The position numbers and the translations under genes are program-made. Source: Parafilimonas terrae (GTDB lineage Bacteria; Bacteroidota; Bacteroidia; Chitinophagales; Chitinophagaceae). Taken from it: 64,000 nt of DNA. This document shows positions 44,638-52,708 of the stretch, one piece after another. Under the pieces are notes generated by a model that was not told where the DNA came from, did not search any database, and saw only the letters and a program-made list of their open reading frames with translations. Each line of letters starts with the position of its first letter. Position 1 is the first letter of the stretch. The stretch lies in the NCBI RefSeq assembly GCF_900115755.1, contig NZ_FOXQ01000001.1, positions 124,001-188,000 on the forward strand, written 5' to 3'.

Positions 44638-45565
44638 AAATTTTAAAGAATATCATAGAAAGAATGCCGGTAAACATTACCAGTTTTACCATGGTGCTGA
44701 GCTTATGAAAATCCTGCGGCGTTGATGCTTTAAATAATTTCTGAAATATGTTTATCAACGGCAGTATAATAAGTACGAAAGAGTAAGCAATGGCAAACCA
44801 CCAGCGCAATTGCAGCATGTAAATCATTACCACAATTAATGCCAGCACCAGCACAATGAACCATACAGCGAGATAAATTTTAGCGGCATTAAAGCCCCAG
44901 ACTATGGGCATGGTTTTACATCCATAGCGCATGTCGCCTTCCACATCTTCCATGTCTTTAACAGCTTCGCGGATAAGCGATATGATAAAGGCAAAACCTG
45001 TATATAAAAAAGTAACGCGTATTATTTTATGAATATTTGCATCACCGGGATTAAAAAGGAAAAAACGGGCTTCGCACCAGGTTACCACAAGCACTGTCCA
45101 TGCGGTTAAAACAGATATAATAATATTACCGGAAAGCAGTTTCTTTTTAAGCGAGATTGAGTAAACGAATAACAGTAAAACACATATTAGGTTAGAAAGG
45201 CCGAGCAGGGTTACATGTGTACTGAAATCGAGGTAAAAACCGATAGCAACACCAATAAAACTTAAAACCAGGTGCCAGGCAATGGCTGAACGCCGCTTGA
45301 TTATTTTTTGAATAATGAGCCTTTCGGGTTTATTGATGCGGTCAATATTCAAATCGAAATAATCATTGATAATATAACCGGCGGCTGCTATTAAAACAGA
45401 CGACAGTATTAATAAAAAAAAGTGCAGCGGGTTAAGGCTTGGCCTGCGGCCGGCAGCAGCCAGTAATGGCTGCATTACACAATACATAAATAGCAATTGT
45501 GTAATGGCTATAAATATTAAATTAGGCCATCTTACCAGGCGAAAAAATGCAATTACTTTTTTCAG
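44630..45565 (-). CDS. UbiA-family prenyltransferase (geranylgeranylglycerol-phosphate synthase-like)
   Basis: A multi-helix membrane enzyme with the Asp-rich motif NDYFDLNIDRINKPER, and a second motif DMEDVEGDMRYG. The frame has no ATG in the right place. Reading upstream from the TTG at 45496, family-like residues continue (KKVIAFFRLVRWPNL) to a CTG at 45565, which I take as the likely start; the frame is closed 36 bases further by the kdsC stop codon. The result is about 311 residues with a complete first helix. It transfers a prenyl chain to an acceptor, by family naming to glycerol phosphate or a quinone precursor. The start is uncertain. Confidence 0.8.
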   Translation of the reverse strand: MKKVIAFFRLVRWPNLIFIAITQLLFMYCVMQPLLAAAGRRPSLNPLHFFLLILSSVLIAAAGYIINDYFDLNIDRINKPERLIIQKIIKRRSAIAWHLVLSFIGVAIGFYLDFSTHVTLLGLSNLICVLLLFVYSISLKKKLLSGNIIISVLTAWTVLVVTWCEARFFLFNPGDANIHKIIRVTFLYTGFAFIISLIREAVKDMEDVEGDMRYGCKTMPIVWGFNAAKIYLAVWFIVLVLALIVVMIYMLQLRWWFAIAYSFVLIILPLINIFQKLFKASTPQDFHKLSTMVKLVMFTGILSMIFFKIYA

Positions 45566-45601
45566 GATGAATGCTTTGGCTGCAAAATAAATTAAAAGTA
45601 T

Positions 45602-46117
45602 TTAAGCGGACTGTATGTTAGTGTCGGGCCGCCATTTGCCCTGCAGTTTCATTACTTTTTCAATCACATCGCGCACACAGCCTTCGCCGCCTTTAAAAGA
45701 AGAAACATATTTTGAAATGGTTTTCACCTCGGCTACTGCATCGGCGGGGCAGCAGGCGAGGCCGCAATATTGCATTACATCTATATCAGGAATATCATCG
45801 CCCATGTATAGGATTTCTTCTTTTTTAAGGTTGAAAGCGGCTTCGAGCTCTTTTAATTTTTCCAGTTTATTTTCTACATTCATATACACATCTGATATGC
45901 CAAGGTTTGAAAGCCTGTTATTTACCTGCGGCGATTTTCCGCCTGAAATAATGAATATCTTATAATTTTTCTTCACAGCAAGTTGCAGCGCGTAACCATC
46001 TTTCACATGCATTTTTCTTGCCATAAGCCCGTTTTCCAAAACTAATAAAGTGCCGTCGGTTAAAACTCCGTCAACATCAAATACAAATGCATTAATACTT
46101 TTAAAGATGTTTAGCAT
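45602..46117 (-). CDS. kdsC: HAD-IIIA phosphatase, KDO-8-phosphate phosphatase-like
   Basis: A 171-residue HAD enzyme without cap domain. The nucleophile motif is FDVDGVLTDG with Asp14 and Asp16, followed by the IISGG strand and the metal-binding GDDIPD near 107-112. It matches KdsC, which removes phosphate from 3-deoxy-manno-octulosonate 8-phosphate in lipid A core synthesis. It is the first gene of the minus-strand run and faces a possible small RNA promoter across 85 bases. Confidence 0.88.
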   Translation of the reverse strand: MLNIFKSINAFVFDVDGVLTDGTLLVLENGLMARKMHVKDGYALQLAVKKNYKIFIISGGKSPQVNNRLSNLGISDVYMNVENKLEKLKELEAAFNLKKEEILYMGDDIPDIDVMQYCGLACCPADAVAEVKTISKYVSSFKGGEGCVRDVIEKVMKLQGKWRPDTNIQSA

Positions 46118-46202
46118 TTAAAAAAATTTGTTCAAAGCTATGCCTGCAAATTTTTATAAAAGAAAGCGGGTTAAAGAAAAATAAAAAAAAGTCAAACTAA
46201 CA

Positions 46203-46233
46203 TTTGTTCGGATTATAAAATCTTTATATTTTG
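46203..46233 (+). promoter_or_regulatory. Promoter of a possible small RNA
   Basis: TTTG (46203-46206) is followed 18 bases later by TATATTTTG (46225-46233), close to the Bacteroidota TTTG/TAnnTTTG consensus. No coding frame follows before the terminator at 46281. Confidence 0.5.
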
Positions 46234-46237
46234 CGTT

Positions 46238-46314
46238 TGCTTTTGACGTTTTAAAAGTCAATCGGTTGCTTGCTCATAACAAATCCCATCGGTTCCCCGA
46301 CGGGATTTTTTTAT
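46238..46314 (+). ncRNA. Candidate small non-coding RNA
   Basis: Between a promoter-like pair (46203-46233) and a strong terminator (46281-46314) lie about 45 bases with no start codon and usable frame, so a roughly 75-nt transcript is expected. It contains the small inverted repeat gac-gttttaaaa-gtc. I do not recognise an RNA family. It lies between kdsC (divergent) and tRNA-Val (same strand). Confidence 0.45.
46281..46314 (+). terminator. Intrinsic terminator, plus strand
   Basis: aaatccc-a-tcgg pairs with ccga-c-gggattt around loop ttcc, followed by a run of seven to eight T. No plus-strand gene precedes it, which is why a small RNA is proposed. Confidence 0.85.
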
Positions 46315-46321
46315 TAAAAAA

Positions 46322-46352
46322 TTTGGGTGGAAAAAAACAGCGCCTATCTTTG
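46322..46352 (+). promoter_or_regulatory. Promoter of tRNA-Val
   Basis: TTTG (46322-46325), 19 bases, TATCTTTG (46345-46352): a full match to the Bacteroidota promoter consensus, 20 bases before the tRNA. Confidence 0.85.
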
Positions 46353-46372
46353 CAGCCCTTTAGGGGAATAAA

Positions 46373-46447
46373 GGGAGTTTAGCTCAGCTGGTTTAGAGCA
46401 TCTGCCTTACAAGCAGAGGGTCGGCGGTTCGATCCCGTCAACTCCCA
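46373..46447 (+). tRNA. tRNA-Val (anticodon TAC)
   Basis: A 75-nt cloverleaf: acceptor GGGAGTT with AACTCCC, anticodon stem TCTGC/GCAGA with loop CTTACAA (anticodon TAC), T-loop TTCGATC, D-arm with GCTCAGCTGGTTTAGAGC. CCA is not encoded. A terminator follows at once. Confidence 0.96.
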
Positions 46448-46453
46448 CTAAAG

Positions 46454-46486
46454 AAAAAGGTTCACAGGAAAGTGAGCCTTTTTTAT
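46454..46486 (+). terminator. Terminator of tRNA-Val
   Basis: aaaaaggttcac pairs with gtgagccttttt (one G-T pair) around a six-base loop, with T on the plus strand, seven bases after the tRNA. Confidence 0.85.
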
Positions 46487-46694
46487 TGGGTATTATTAAA
46501 ACAATAGGATAATTAATTGAACCCAACTTATTAGATTTTGTCTCAGTGAAAACAAACACCGGATCAGTTTTAAAAAACAGTGACCACCGGTTTTAATACA
46601 TCAGATATTTTTAGGAGCGATTTAAATATATCGCACAGAGAACACACTGAGCTAACAGGGATATTTATTTTCCTGTGCAAAAAACTTTGGAAGC

Positions 46695-47105
46695 TTAATT
46701 TTTCCATCCAAAATCCACATTCATTTCAATATCGGGATGAATACTTTTAGCAACAGGGCAGGTAAGCGCCGCACGTTCAAGAATTGCCTTTTCTTTATCA
46801 TCTAATGTAAGCGATGCAGGAAAATTAAAACGTACATCAATACCGCCAACACGCCTTGGCTCAGACTTCATATTTTTTTGAATGCTTACTTCAGTTCCTT
46901 CAAGCGAAATATTCATATCCCTTGCTTTAATCCCCATGATGGTAAGCATGCAGCTGCCCAATGAAGTAGCAAGCAAATCGGTAGGTGAAAACCTTTCGCC
47001 TTTACCCTGGTTATCTGTTGGCGCATCCGTTTCAATTATAGTATTACTTTGCAGGTGTTTTGCTTCTGTTCTTAACGAGCCTTTATAAATTATTTCAGAT
47101 GTCAT
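46695..47105 (-). CDS. OsmC-family peroxiredoxin-like protein
   Basis: A 136-residue OsmC/Ohr-like protein with its two active cysteines, Cys52 (SLGSCMLT) and Cys116 (ALTCPVAKS). These proteins reduce organic hydroperoxides in the cytosol with small thiols or lipoyl partners. The family is intact and of normal length. It is divergent from the porin-like gene, with 41 bases between the start codons chosen here, so the two promoters overlap. Confidence 0.93.
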   Translation of the reverse strand: MTSEIIYKGSLRTEAKHLQSNTIIETDAPTDNQGKGERFSPTDLLATSLGSCMLTIMGIKARDMNISLEGTEVSIQKNMKSEPRRVGGIDVRFNFPASLTLDDKEKAILERAALTCPVAKSIHPDIEMNVDFGWKN

Positions 47106-47146
47106 TACACAATATTTATTATAAATTTACGATTATCAATTTACAC

Positions 47147-47968
47147 ATGTACCGCAAGATAATTTTGCTTTCACTCTGCTTTATTGTTACAGGACAAATT
47201 TTTGCGCAGCAACAAGAAAAAAAAGCAGAAAGTGAAAAAGATATTAAAAGACAGGAACGCAGGCAGCATATAGCAGACCTTATTAAACGCGAAGAAGAAG
47301 GTGCATTAATTTATAATAAGCAATCTCTTTTTGGCTTTAAACTGAATACGGATGGATGGACTGCCATATATGAACACGGCAAATACAAAACCATCAATAC
47401 AACCAATACCTGGTTTGTTGAAATAGGTGAACGCAAAAGCCATAAAGAAGAACGAATAACTCCTTCCGATCCATACACAGGTTACCCTGTTGGTAATTCC
47501 TTTATTTATGGCAAGCGCAATGTTTTTTACAATGTAAATATTGGCATTGGTCAGCAAAGGCTTATTGGCGGCAAAGGCACCAAGAATGGCGTGGCTGTTT
47601 CTGCTATTTATGGCGGCGGCTTTTCTGCAGGATTATTAAAGCCCTATTACGTAACGGTGTACAATCCTAATACCGGTGAAACACAGGACGTAAAATACCA
47701 GGGGCCTTCCGATACTGTATTTCTTAACTATCCTATCTCCGGTGCTGGTTTAACCAAAGGTTTTGGCGAAATGAAATTTATGCCGGGCCTTGTGGCCCAC
47801 GCAGGCCTGCGCTTTGATTACGGCCGGTATAATGAATTATTATCTGCACTCGAAATTGGCGTAAGCGCAGAATTTTATACCAAAGACATGCCTATTATGG
47901 TTGATGCCGAAGCAAAGAAATTCTTTTACAATGCCTATATAGCCATTGAATTCGGATTTCGAAAATGA
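47147..47968 (+). CDS. Porin-like outer-membrane protein, function unknown
   Basis: A 273-residue protein from ATG 47147, which gives a clear signal peptide (IILLSLCFIVTGQIFAQ); the frame runs back to 47060 but that part overlaps the OsmC gene. A charged helical start (KKAESEKDIKRQERRQ) is followed by alternating strands (LFGFKLNTDGWTAIY, YNVNIGIGQQRLI, GVAVSAIYGGGFSAG) and it ends in IAIEFGFRK. This looks like an outer-membrane beta-barrel. No family is named with confidence. Confidence 0.65.
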   Translation: MYRKIILLSLCFIVTGQIFAQQQEKKAESEKDIKRQERRQHIADLIKREEEGALIYNKQSLFGFKLNTDGWTAIYEHGKYKTINTTNTWFVEIGERKSHKEERITPSDPYTGYPVGNSFIYGKRNVFYNVNIGIGQQRLIGGKGTKNGVAVSAIYGGGFSAGLLKPYYVTVYNPNTGETQDVKYQGPSDTVFLNYPISGAGLTKGFGEMKFMPGLVAHAGLRFDYGRYNELLSALEIGVSAEFYTKDMPIMVDAEAKKFFYNAYIAIEFGFRK

Positions 47969-47986
47969 AGCAGGTAAGAACGGTGA

Positions 47987-48241
47987 AACGCAAGGTTCTA
48001 CAAAGGTGCCAAGAGATTTTTCATTATTGAGGATGAAGTAAAAACATGCTGCAAAAGCAAAAATTTGAATGAGGTAAAATCCAATTGCATTTCCATAGCT
48101 TCATTTGAATTTTGTACATCGCTCAGCACCGCTCTTTCTTCTGTTCCATTGCCGGAACATTACAAAATAACCGAAATACAGGATAAATGTGACAAGCATA
48201 TTCAACTGACAAAATCATTCATGGAACAGAGAGGTTACTAA
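47987..48241 (+). pseudogene. Open stretch without start, possible gene remnant
   Basis: Eighty-four codons are open from just after TGA 47984 to TAA 48239, reading for instance GAKRFFIIEDEVKTCCKS and LPEHYKITEIQDKCDKHIQ, a soluble, Cys-containing chain. There is no ATG until near the end. It may be the tail of a lost gene. Chance is possible; I do not recognise it. Confidence 0.25.
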
Positions 48242-48274
48242 TCGGATTGGCAAAACAAATAATAAAACAATAGT

Positions 48275-48640
48275 ATGAAAGCTACTGAGGAACATAACAA
48301 CCGGATAGCCAAAATGATTTTTGCATCGGTCTATCCGCACTATGTAAAAAAAGTAGAAACCAAAGGCAGGACAAAAGAAGAACTGCATCAGGTGATTGAA
48401 TGGCTGACCGGCTTTGATGAGAAAAAACTGCAGGCACTTATTGAAGAGAAAGTAACCTTTGAAACTTTCTTTGAACGTGCAGAATTAAACCCCAATGCCC
48501 ATCTTATTACAGGTATGATATGTGGTTACCGGATAGAAGAAATTGAAAATCCACTGACACAAAAGGCAAGATATTTGGATAAGCTGATAGACGAATTGGC
48601 GAAAGGCCGGAAGATGGAAAAGATTTTAAGAACCGCCTGA
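48275..48640 (+). CDS. DUF2200 family protein
   Basis: A 121-residue soluble protein with the DUF2200 pattern: [36 protein letters not shown], and the [22 protein letters not shown] region, split here as [12 protein letters not shown] and GMICGYR. It likely belongs to the YdhR/YjbR-like DUF1801-type small domains of unknown role. It lies 33 bases before the VOC protein gene and may be co-transcribed with it. Confidence 0.85.
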   Translation: MKATEEHNNRIAKMIFASVYPHYVKKVETKGRTKEELHQVIEWLTGFDEKKLQALIEEKVTFETFFERAELNPNAHLITGMICGYRIEEIENPLTQKARYLDKLIDELAKGRKMEKILRTA

Positions 48641-48673
48641 AAAAACCTTCTCTGAAACTCAAATGACATAAAG

Positions 48674-49069
48674 ATGGAAGCAAAAGATGCTGCAACACAT
48701 TTTGCACCGGAACTACACATTCCTAAAGGAACGTTCAATGTTGATTTCTACATCAAATTCGGAGCAATAGAACATTTCCGTTTTTGTAACGATGACGGAA
48801 GTATTCACGTTGTGGAACTGGAAATTGCCGGGGCCATTTTCCATTTGCATGAAACAATGACCTGGTTTAATGCACTGGAGCCAATAAGTGCCAAAGGGGT
48901 AACTTCTGTTATCGGATTATTTGTTCCCGATGTGGATAAAGTAATGGAAAAAGCAATGCAGGCCGGAGCAACTGAAATTAAACCTGCACAAGACTATGAT
49001 TACGGATACAGGCAGGGAATGTTTAGAGACCCTTTTGGACATTACTGGCAGATACAGAAAAAGATTTGA
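48674..49069 (+). CDS. VOC-family (glyoxalase/bleomycin-resistance-like) protein
   Basis: A 131-residue protein with two beta-alpha-beta-beta-beta modules. Marks are FYIKFGAIEHFRF, VVELEIAGAIFHLHE with candidate metal ligands Glu and His, VPDVDKVMEKAMQAGATE and the closing MFRDPFGHYWQIQ. It has the shape of PhnB/glyoxalase-like dioxygenase-fold proteins. The substrate cannot be read. Confidence 0.87.
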   Translation: MEAKDAATHFAPELHIPKGTFNVDFYIKFGAIEHFRFCNDDGSIHVVELEIAGAIFHLHETMTWFNALEPISAKGVTSVIGLFVPDVDKVMEKAMQAGATEIKPAQDYDYGYRQGMFRDPFGHYWQIQKKI

Positions 49070-49112
49070 ACAAAGACAGTTTTTACATTACTCAACTTAA
49101 AATCATTATACG

Positions 49113-49664
49113 GTGAGAACGGTAAGATTTGGTATAAATATAAGCCTTGATGGTTATTGCGATCACACAAGTTTTAATCCCGATGAAGCGGTTTTAAATT
49201 ATTTTACGAGTATGATGAATGATGTTGACCTGCTTTTTTTTGGTCGCAACATGCACCAGCTTATGTTTCCTTACTGGCGCGATGTGGCCCGGGATCAGTC
49301 GGGCAGCGCTGCAGAAAATCTCTTTGCCGAACGGATTAGCGCTATTGACAGCGTTGTGGTTTCCCGGTCATTGGAAAGCGTTGAGGGAAATGCACGGATC
49401 GTCCGCAACGACCCCGCTGGAGAGCTCCTGAAATTGAAGCAGCAAGCAGGAAAAACTATTTTGCTGGACAGTGTCAGCCTGTTGCCGGAGATGATTTCCG
49501 CCGGCCTTATCGATGAATTTAACCTGGTTATTCATCCGGGCATCGTGGGTAGTGGCAGGCCTCTGCTGCCTGCAGGGAGCCTTCATGAAAAGCTTAACCT
49601 AAAGCTGGTTGAAACTATAAATTTCAAATCCGGGTGTATGGCGCTTCATTATGTGAAAGGATGA
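49113..49664 (+). CDS. Dihydrofolate reductase / RibD C-terminal family protein
   Basis: A 183-residue protein starting at GTG 49113. It has the RibD_C fold: VRFGINISLDGYCDH at the start, LLFFGRNMHQLMFPYW, VVVSRSLESVEGNARI and HPGIVGSGRPLLPAG for NADPH binding. Members reduce pterin- or flavin-like rings; many are uncharacterised. It follows the VOC gene by 43 bases. Confidence 0.87.
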   Translation: MRTVRFGINISLDGYCDHTSFNPDEAVLNYFTSMMNDVDLLFFGRNMHQLMFPYWRDVARDQSGSAAENLFAERISAIDSVVVSRSLESVEGNARIVRNDPAGELLKLKQQAGKTILLDSVSLLPEMISAGLIDEFNLVIHPGIVGSGRPLLPAGSLHEKLNLKLVETINFKSGCMALHYVKG

Positions 49665-49785
49665 TGACGCAGTAAGTTGCCAGAAACTGTATTTAACACT
49701 GCGCATGTTTTGTATTGCTGCATGCTGCCATACTTAAAAAGGAAATACAGGCAATTGAATGCTTTGCGATATTTATAAGTTCAAT

Positions 49786-51042
49786 TTAATTTGTTTTGCC
49801 AGCAGTTTTGTTATTCAGAACTATCCAACAGGAAAGATTATTACCGGGGCCTTGCAGAAATAATTTATAAAAAGAAGAAGGCATATTTTTTACATTCAAT
49901 ATTGCTTTCTCATCTGCAAGCGGAACAGTTTTTAGCAGCTCAAATTTATCTTCGCCGCCTTCCTTATAGTTGTTGGTTGATGATGCCCATATTTTTACTG
50001 ACCCTTCTTTTACAGATGCTTTCCATTCAACTGTTATTGTATCATCTTTATATTGCGCAGCAGCATTGGTTAATGATAATTCTCCGATAAGCGGCACACC
50101 ATCAAGTTCCCTTGCTGTTTCCAATGGAATCTGCAGGTTCATAAAGCGGGCAATGGTTGGAAAAATATCCACGATTGAAGCCTGGTTATTTTTAAAATAT
50201 CCGTTCAGGTTTTTTGCATTCGTAAATATCCAGCCTGCCCGTTCCCTGTCTGATTGTCCGCCATGATCTTTACCTGTTTCAGCCGTGCGGCCATGATCGG
50301 TTGTTATTATTATAAGCCAGTCTTCATTAAAATTCTTTTCCCTGTATTGAATGGCTTGCCATATCTGTCCAACATAATCATCTGCATAATTAATGGCCTT
50401 ATAAAATTGCGGGCTGTCGCCATATTTATGGCCCATATCATCTGTATATTCCAGGTAAACCCACGAAAGATCGGGCGCATTGGTTTTAATTGTTGAAGCG
50501 GCTGTTGCAGCAACCTTTGCATCTATTTTATGCATGAACTCTCTTTCGGCATCCTGCGGATAGTTAACCGTATCCAGTTCCAAACCATCAAACTTATAAT
50601 CGAAATGTATATTGCCGGTTGCAGCCAATCCATCGCCAACAAGCCGGGTCCGGTTATCGGTCCATGAAGAAAATATACCTGTCTTTTTTTCAGGATAATC
50701 TTCTTTTAATATTCTGAAAATGCTCTTATAATTATAATTAGGATCTTTTATATCGTTGTCCCAAACATTATGTTTATTCACCCATGTTCCGGTTAATATA
50801 CTATTATAGCCTACCGCAGAAATGGTAGGCGTTTGAGAATAACCATTTTTTTCGCCACCAACCATAGCATGTGCATAACCTCCTGCTTTTGCTATTTCAT
50901 TCATGTGTACCGGGTTTAGCTTTTCAATCACATCTGCCGGAATACCGTCAATAATTATATATACCGCTTTTTTTGTTTTGGGTTGAGCGCATAACATGCC
51001 GGTTGCAAACAGGGATAAGCAAAAAGTGATTAAATATTTCAT
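49786..51042 (-). CDS. Secreted alkaline-phosphatase-superfamily phosphodiesterase
   Basis: A 418-residue protein with a signal peptide (cleaved near CAQ, residue 20). It is of the type I phosphodiesterase/nucleotide pyrophosphatase family: first metal ligand Asp32 (YIIIDGI), the nucleophile region TPTISAVGYNSILTGT, then DDMGHKYG and TTDHGRT with the remaining Asp and His ligands. It hydrolyses phosphate esters or diesters in the periplasm. A small beta domain closes the chain. The gene stands alone. Confidence 0.88.
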   Translation of the reverse strand: MKYLITFCLSLFATGMLCAQPKTKKAVYIIIDGIPADVIEKLNPVHMNEIAKAGGYAHAMVGGEKNGYSQTPTISAVGYNSILTGTWVNKHNVWDNDIKDPNYNYKSIFRILKEDYPEKKTGIFSSWTDNRTRLVGDGLAATGNIHFDYKFDGLELDTVNYPQDAEREFMHKIDAKVAATAASTIKTNAPDLSWVYLEYTDDMGHKYGDSPQFYKAINYADDYVGQIWQAIQYREKNFNEDWLIIITTDHGRTAETGKDHGGQSDRERAGWIFTNAKNLNGYFKNNQASIVDIFPTIARFMNLQIPLETARELDGVPLIGELSLTNAAAQYKDDTITVEWKASVKEGSVKIWASSTNNYKEGGEDKFELLKTVPLADEKAILNVKNMPSSFYKLFLQGPGNNLSCWIVLNNKTAGKTN

Positions 51043-51370
51043 TTCAAATTATTATAAAGTTGAATAATAAATACCAGCCGATCGTATGCCAGGAACAAAT
51101 ACTTCATTGCCGGATCAAATTTTCATTTCAGATTATTCAGCAGCAAACTTATTTAGTATCATCATTAAAACAATTATAGCATTTACACTTCACATTTTAA
51201 AATACGCAGCAAGCTGTTTTACCATTGCCGGTTACTGATAAATTATTTATAAAGGGGTTTGTCATTATCAAATGGGGTATTCATCCTGCCTTTGAGAAAA
51301 GTAAAAGGCGCAACCAGAAATATTGCTTAATACCAAATATTATTTCTATTTTGCCATCGACTAAGTTTGC
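51043..51370. other. Divergent intergenic region
   Basis: About 330 AT-rich bases between two divergent genes, with no coding frame, no hairpin of note and no repeat that I could see. A TAAGTTTG box at 51362-51369 abuts the start of the next gene. Confidence 0.5.
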
Positions 51371-51922
51371 TTGAAAAAGATTATTACCATATTACTGATT
51401 GCTATTCATTTTTTTTATGCCTTTGGATACACGCTGTTTTTTTCAGTAATGGAGAGCGCTGCCGACCAGCGCATGATTGCATTATTGGATAACGATAATT
51501 ATGATGAAAGCGACCTGGTATTATTAAAGTTTGCATTGTATGCACCATACATTCAAAGCAGCGGCAGCTACCAGCGTTGCGACGGGCAAATTGAATTAAA
51601 CGGCACTCAATACAACTATGTAAAGCGGATGGTGCGCAATGATACTTTGTACCTGTATTGCATTGCCAACAAACAAAAAACAGACATTAGTAACACTAAG
51701 CATTTATATGCCCAGCAACACAGTGATAATTCAATAGATACAAAAACTGATCAGCCTTCTTTAAAACAGTTCAGCTTTATACAAGAATATAATATTGTAC
51801 CTACTGAAGTTATCTTCAATGCATATAATACTTCGCTAAATAAAACCCGGTCATTTAATAATCTCAATACGCAAAAAGGTTTTATACTTAAAACCATACA
51901 ACCTCCCGACTTGTTTATTTAA
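51371..51922 (+). CDS. Hypothetical protein with N-terminal signal or anchor
   Basis: A 183-residue protein starting at TTG 51371. Residues 3-28 are hydrophobic (KKIITILLIAIHFFYAFGY), then comes SVMESAADQRM and a mixed beta/loop region, ending QPPDLFI. Proteins of this shape accompany TonB-type receptors in Bacteroidota, but none is next to it. A TAAGTTTG promoter-like box touches the TTG, which makes either the start or the box doubtful. The function is unknown. Confidence 0.6.
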   Translation: MKKIITILLIAIHFFYAFGYTLFFSVMESAADQRMIALLDNDNYDESDLVLLKFALYAPYIQSSGSYQRCDGQIELNGTQYNYVKRMVRNDTLYLYCIANKQKTDISNTKHLYAQQHSDNSIDTKTDQPSLKQFSFIQEYNIVPTEVIFNAYNTSLNKTRSFNNLNTQKGFILKTIQPPDLFI

Positions 51923-51999
51923 GCTTTTAAATTGTTTGGGACTATACTGTTTATGAAACGGTTTTGAACAGGAGCCCGTAGCTGCACAATGATATGCAG

Positions 52000-52026
52000 A
52001 TCACGGTAATGCGACGCAACCGTGAT
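52000..52026. repeat. Hairpin upstream of the CMD cluster
   Basis: atcacggt (52000-52007) and accgtgat (52019-52026) pair around an 11-base loop. No T-run follows, so it is not a standard terminator; it lies about 100 bases before the first gene of the cluster and could be an operator or leader structure. Confidence 0.4.
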
Positions 52027-52129
52027 GCCATTTGTTCATAAGCTGGTAACAAAAATCACCCAAACAATTCATTGTTCTGTTATTCACCAGCATGCGCTTA
52101 TTGTGCATCATCAGCTTAAATAATTATCC

Positions 52130-52708
52130 ATGCCATATATTCCATTGGAAGAGCATTTACCCGGCATTACGGGCCTGCTTGAATATGATAAAATTGCTGC
52201 CGCCCCAATACGTGAGCTCACTCAAATTTTACTTCGCGGCGAAAGTACTTTAACCGAATGCGAACGCGAACTGATTGCAACGGTTGTATCAAACGGGAAC
52301 CAATGTAAATTCTGCACAGCGGCACATACGGCTGCTGCGGATATTTTATTGGGCGAAAATGAAACATCGCAAAAAGTAAAAGAGAATATTATTACTGCGC
52401 CTGTAAGCAATAAAATGAAAGCGTTGTTAACAATTGCATCGATGGTTCGCGAAAACGGTAAAGCTGTAACACAGGAAGCGATTAACAAAGCCAAAGCAGA
52501 AGGTGCTACCGACATAGAAATTCACGACACGGTTTTAATTGCAGCATTATTCTGTTTATACAACAGGTATGTTGATGGCCTTGCTACCGTAACACCGGCC
52601 GGGAGTGAATTCTATAAAGGATTAGCGGAGCGTTTAAAAAATCATGGCTATAACCGTTTGCCGCAAGGCTACGATCATTTGAAAAAAAATAAAACGGTCG
52701 CTCCATGA
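52130..52708 (+). CDS. CMD/AhpD-like protein, paralogue A
   Basis: A 192-residue all-helical protein of the carboxymuconolactone decarboxylase (CMD)/AhpD superfamily. The redox-type motif is Cys59-x-x-Cys62-x3-His66 (CKFCTAAH), and the family's second half reads KMKALLTIASMV and EIHDTVLIAALFCLYNRYVDG (split: EIHDTVLIAAL, FCLYNRYVDG). CxxC members are peroxidase or thiol-exchange enzymes. Compared with the three paralogues downstream it lacks the PGIRS-type start (PGITG here). Its stop overlaps the MFS start by four bases. The substrate is unknown. Confidence 0.88.
   Translation: MPYIPLEEHLPGITGLLEYDKIAAAPIRELTQILLRGESTLTECERELIATVVSNGNQCKFCTAAHTAAADILLGENETSQKVKENIITAPVSNKMKALLTIASMVRENGKAVTQEAINKAKAEGATDIEIHDTVLIAALFCLYNRYVDGLATVTPAGSEFYKGLAERLKNHGYNRLPQGYDHLKKNKTVAP

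Noticed and set aside
14141-52020. The 11-mer gttgcgtcgca in two distant intergenic places (14141 and, reversed, 52010).
   Set aside because: Too short to claim a repeat family from two copies; it would need a whole-genome count.
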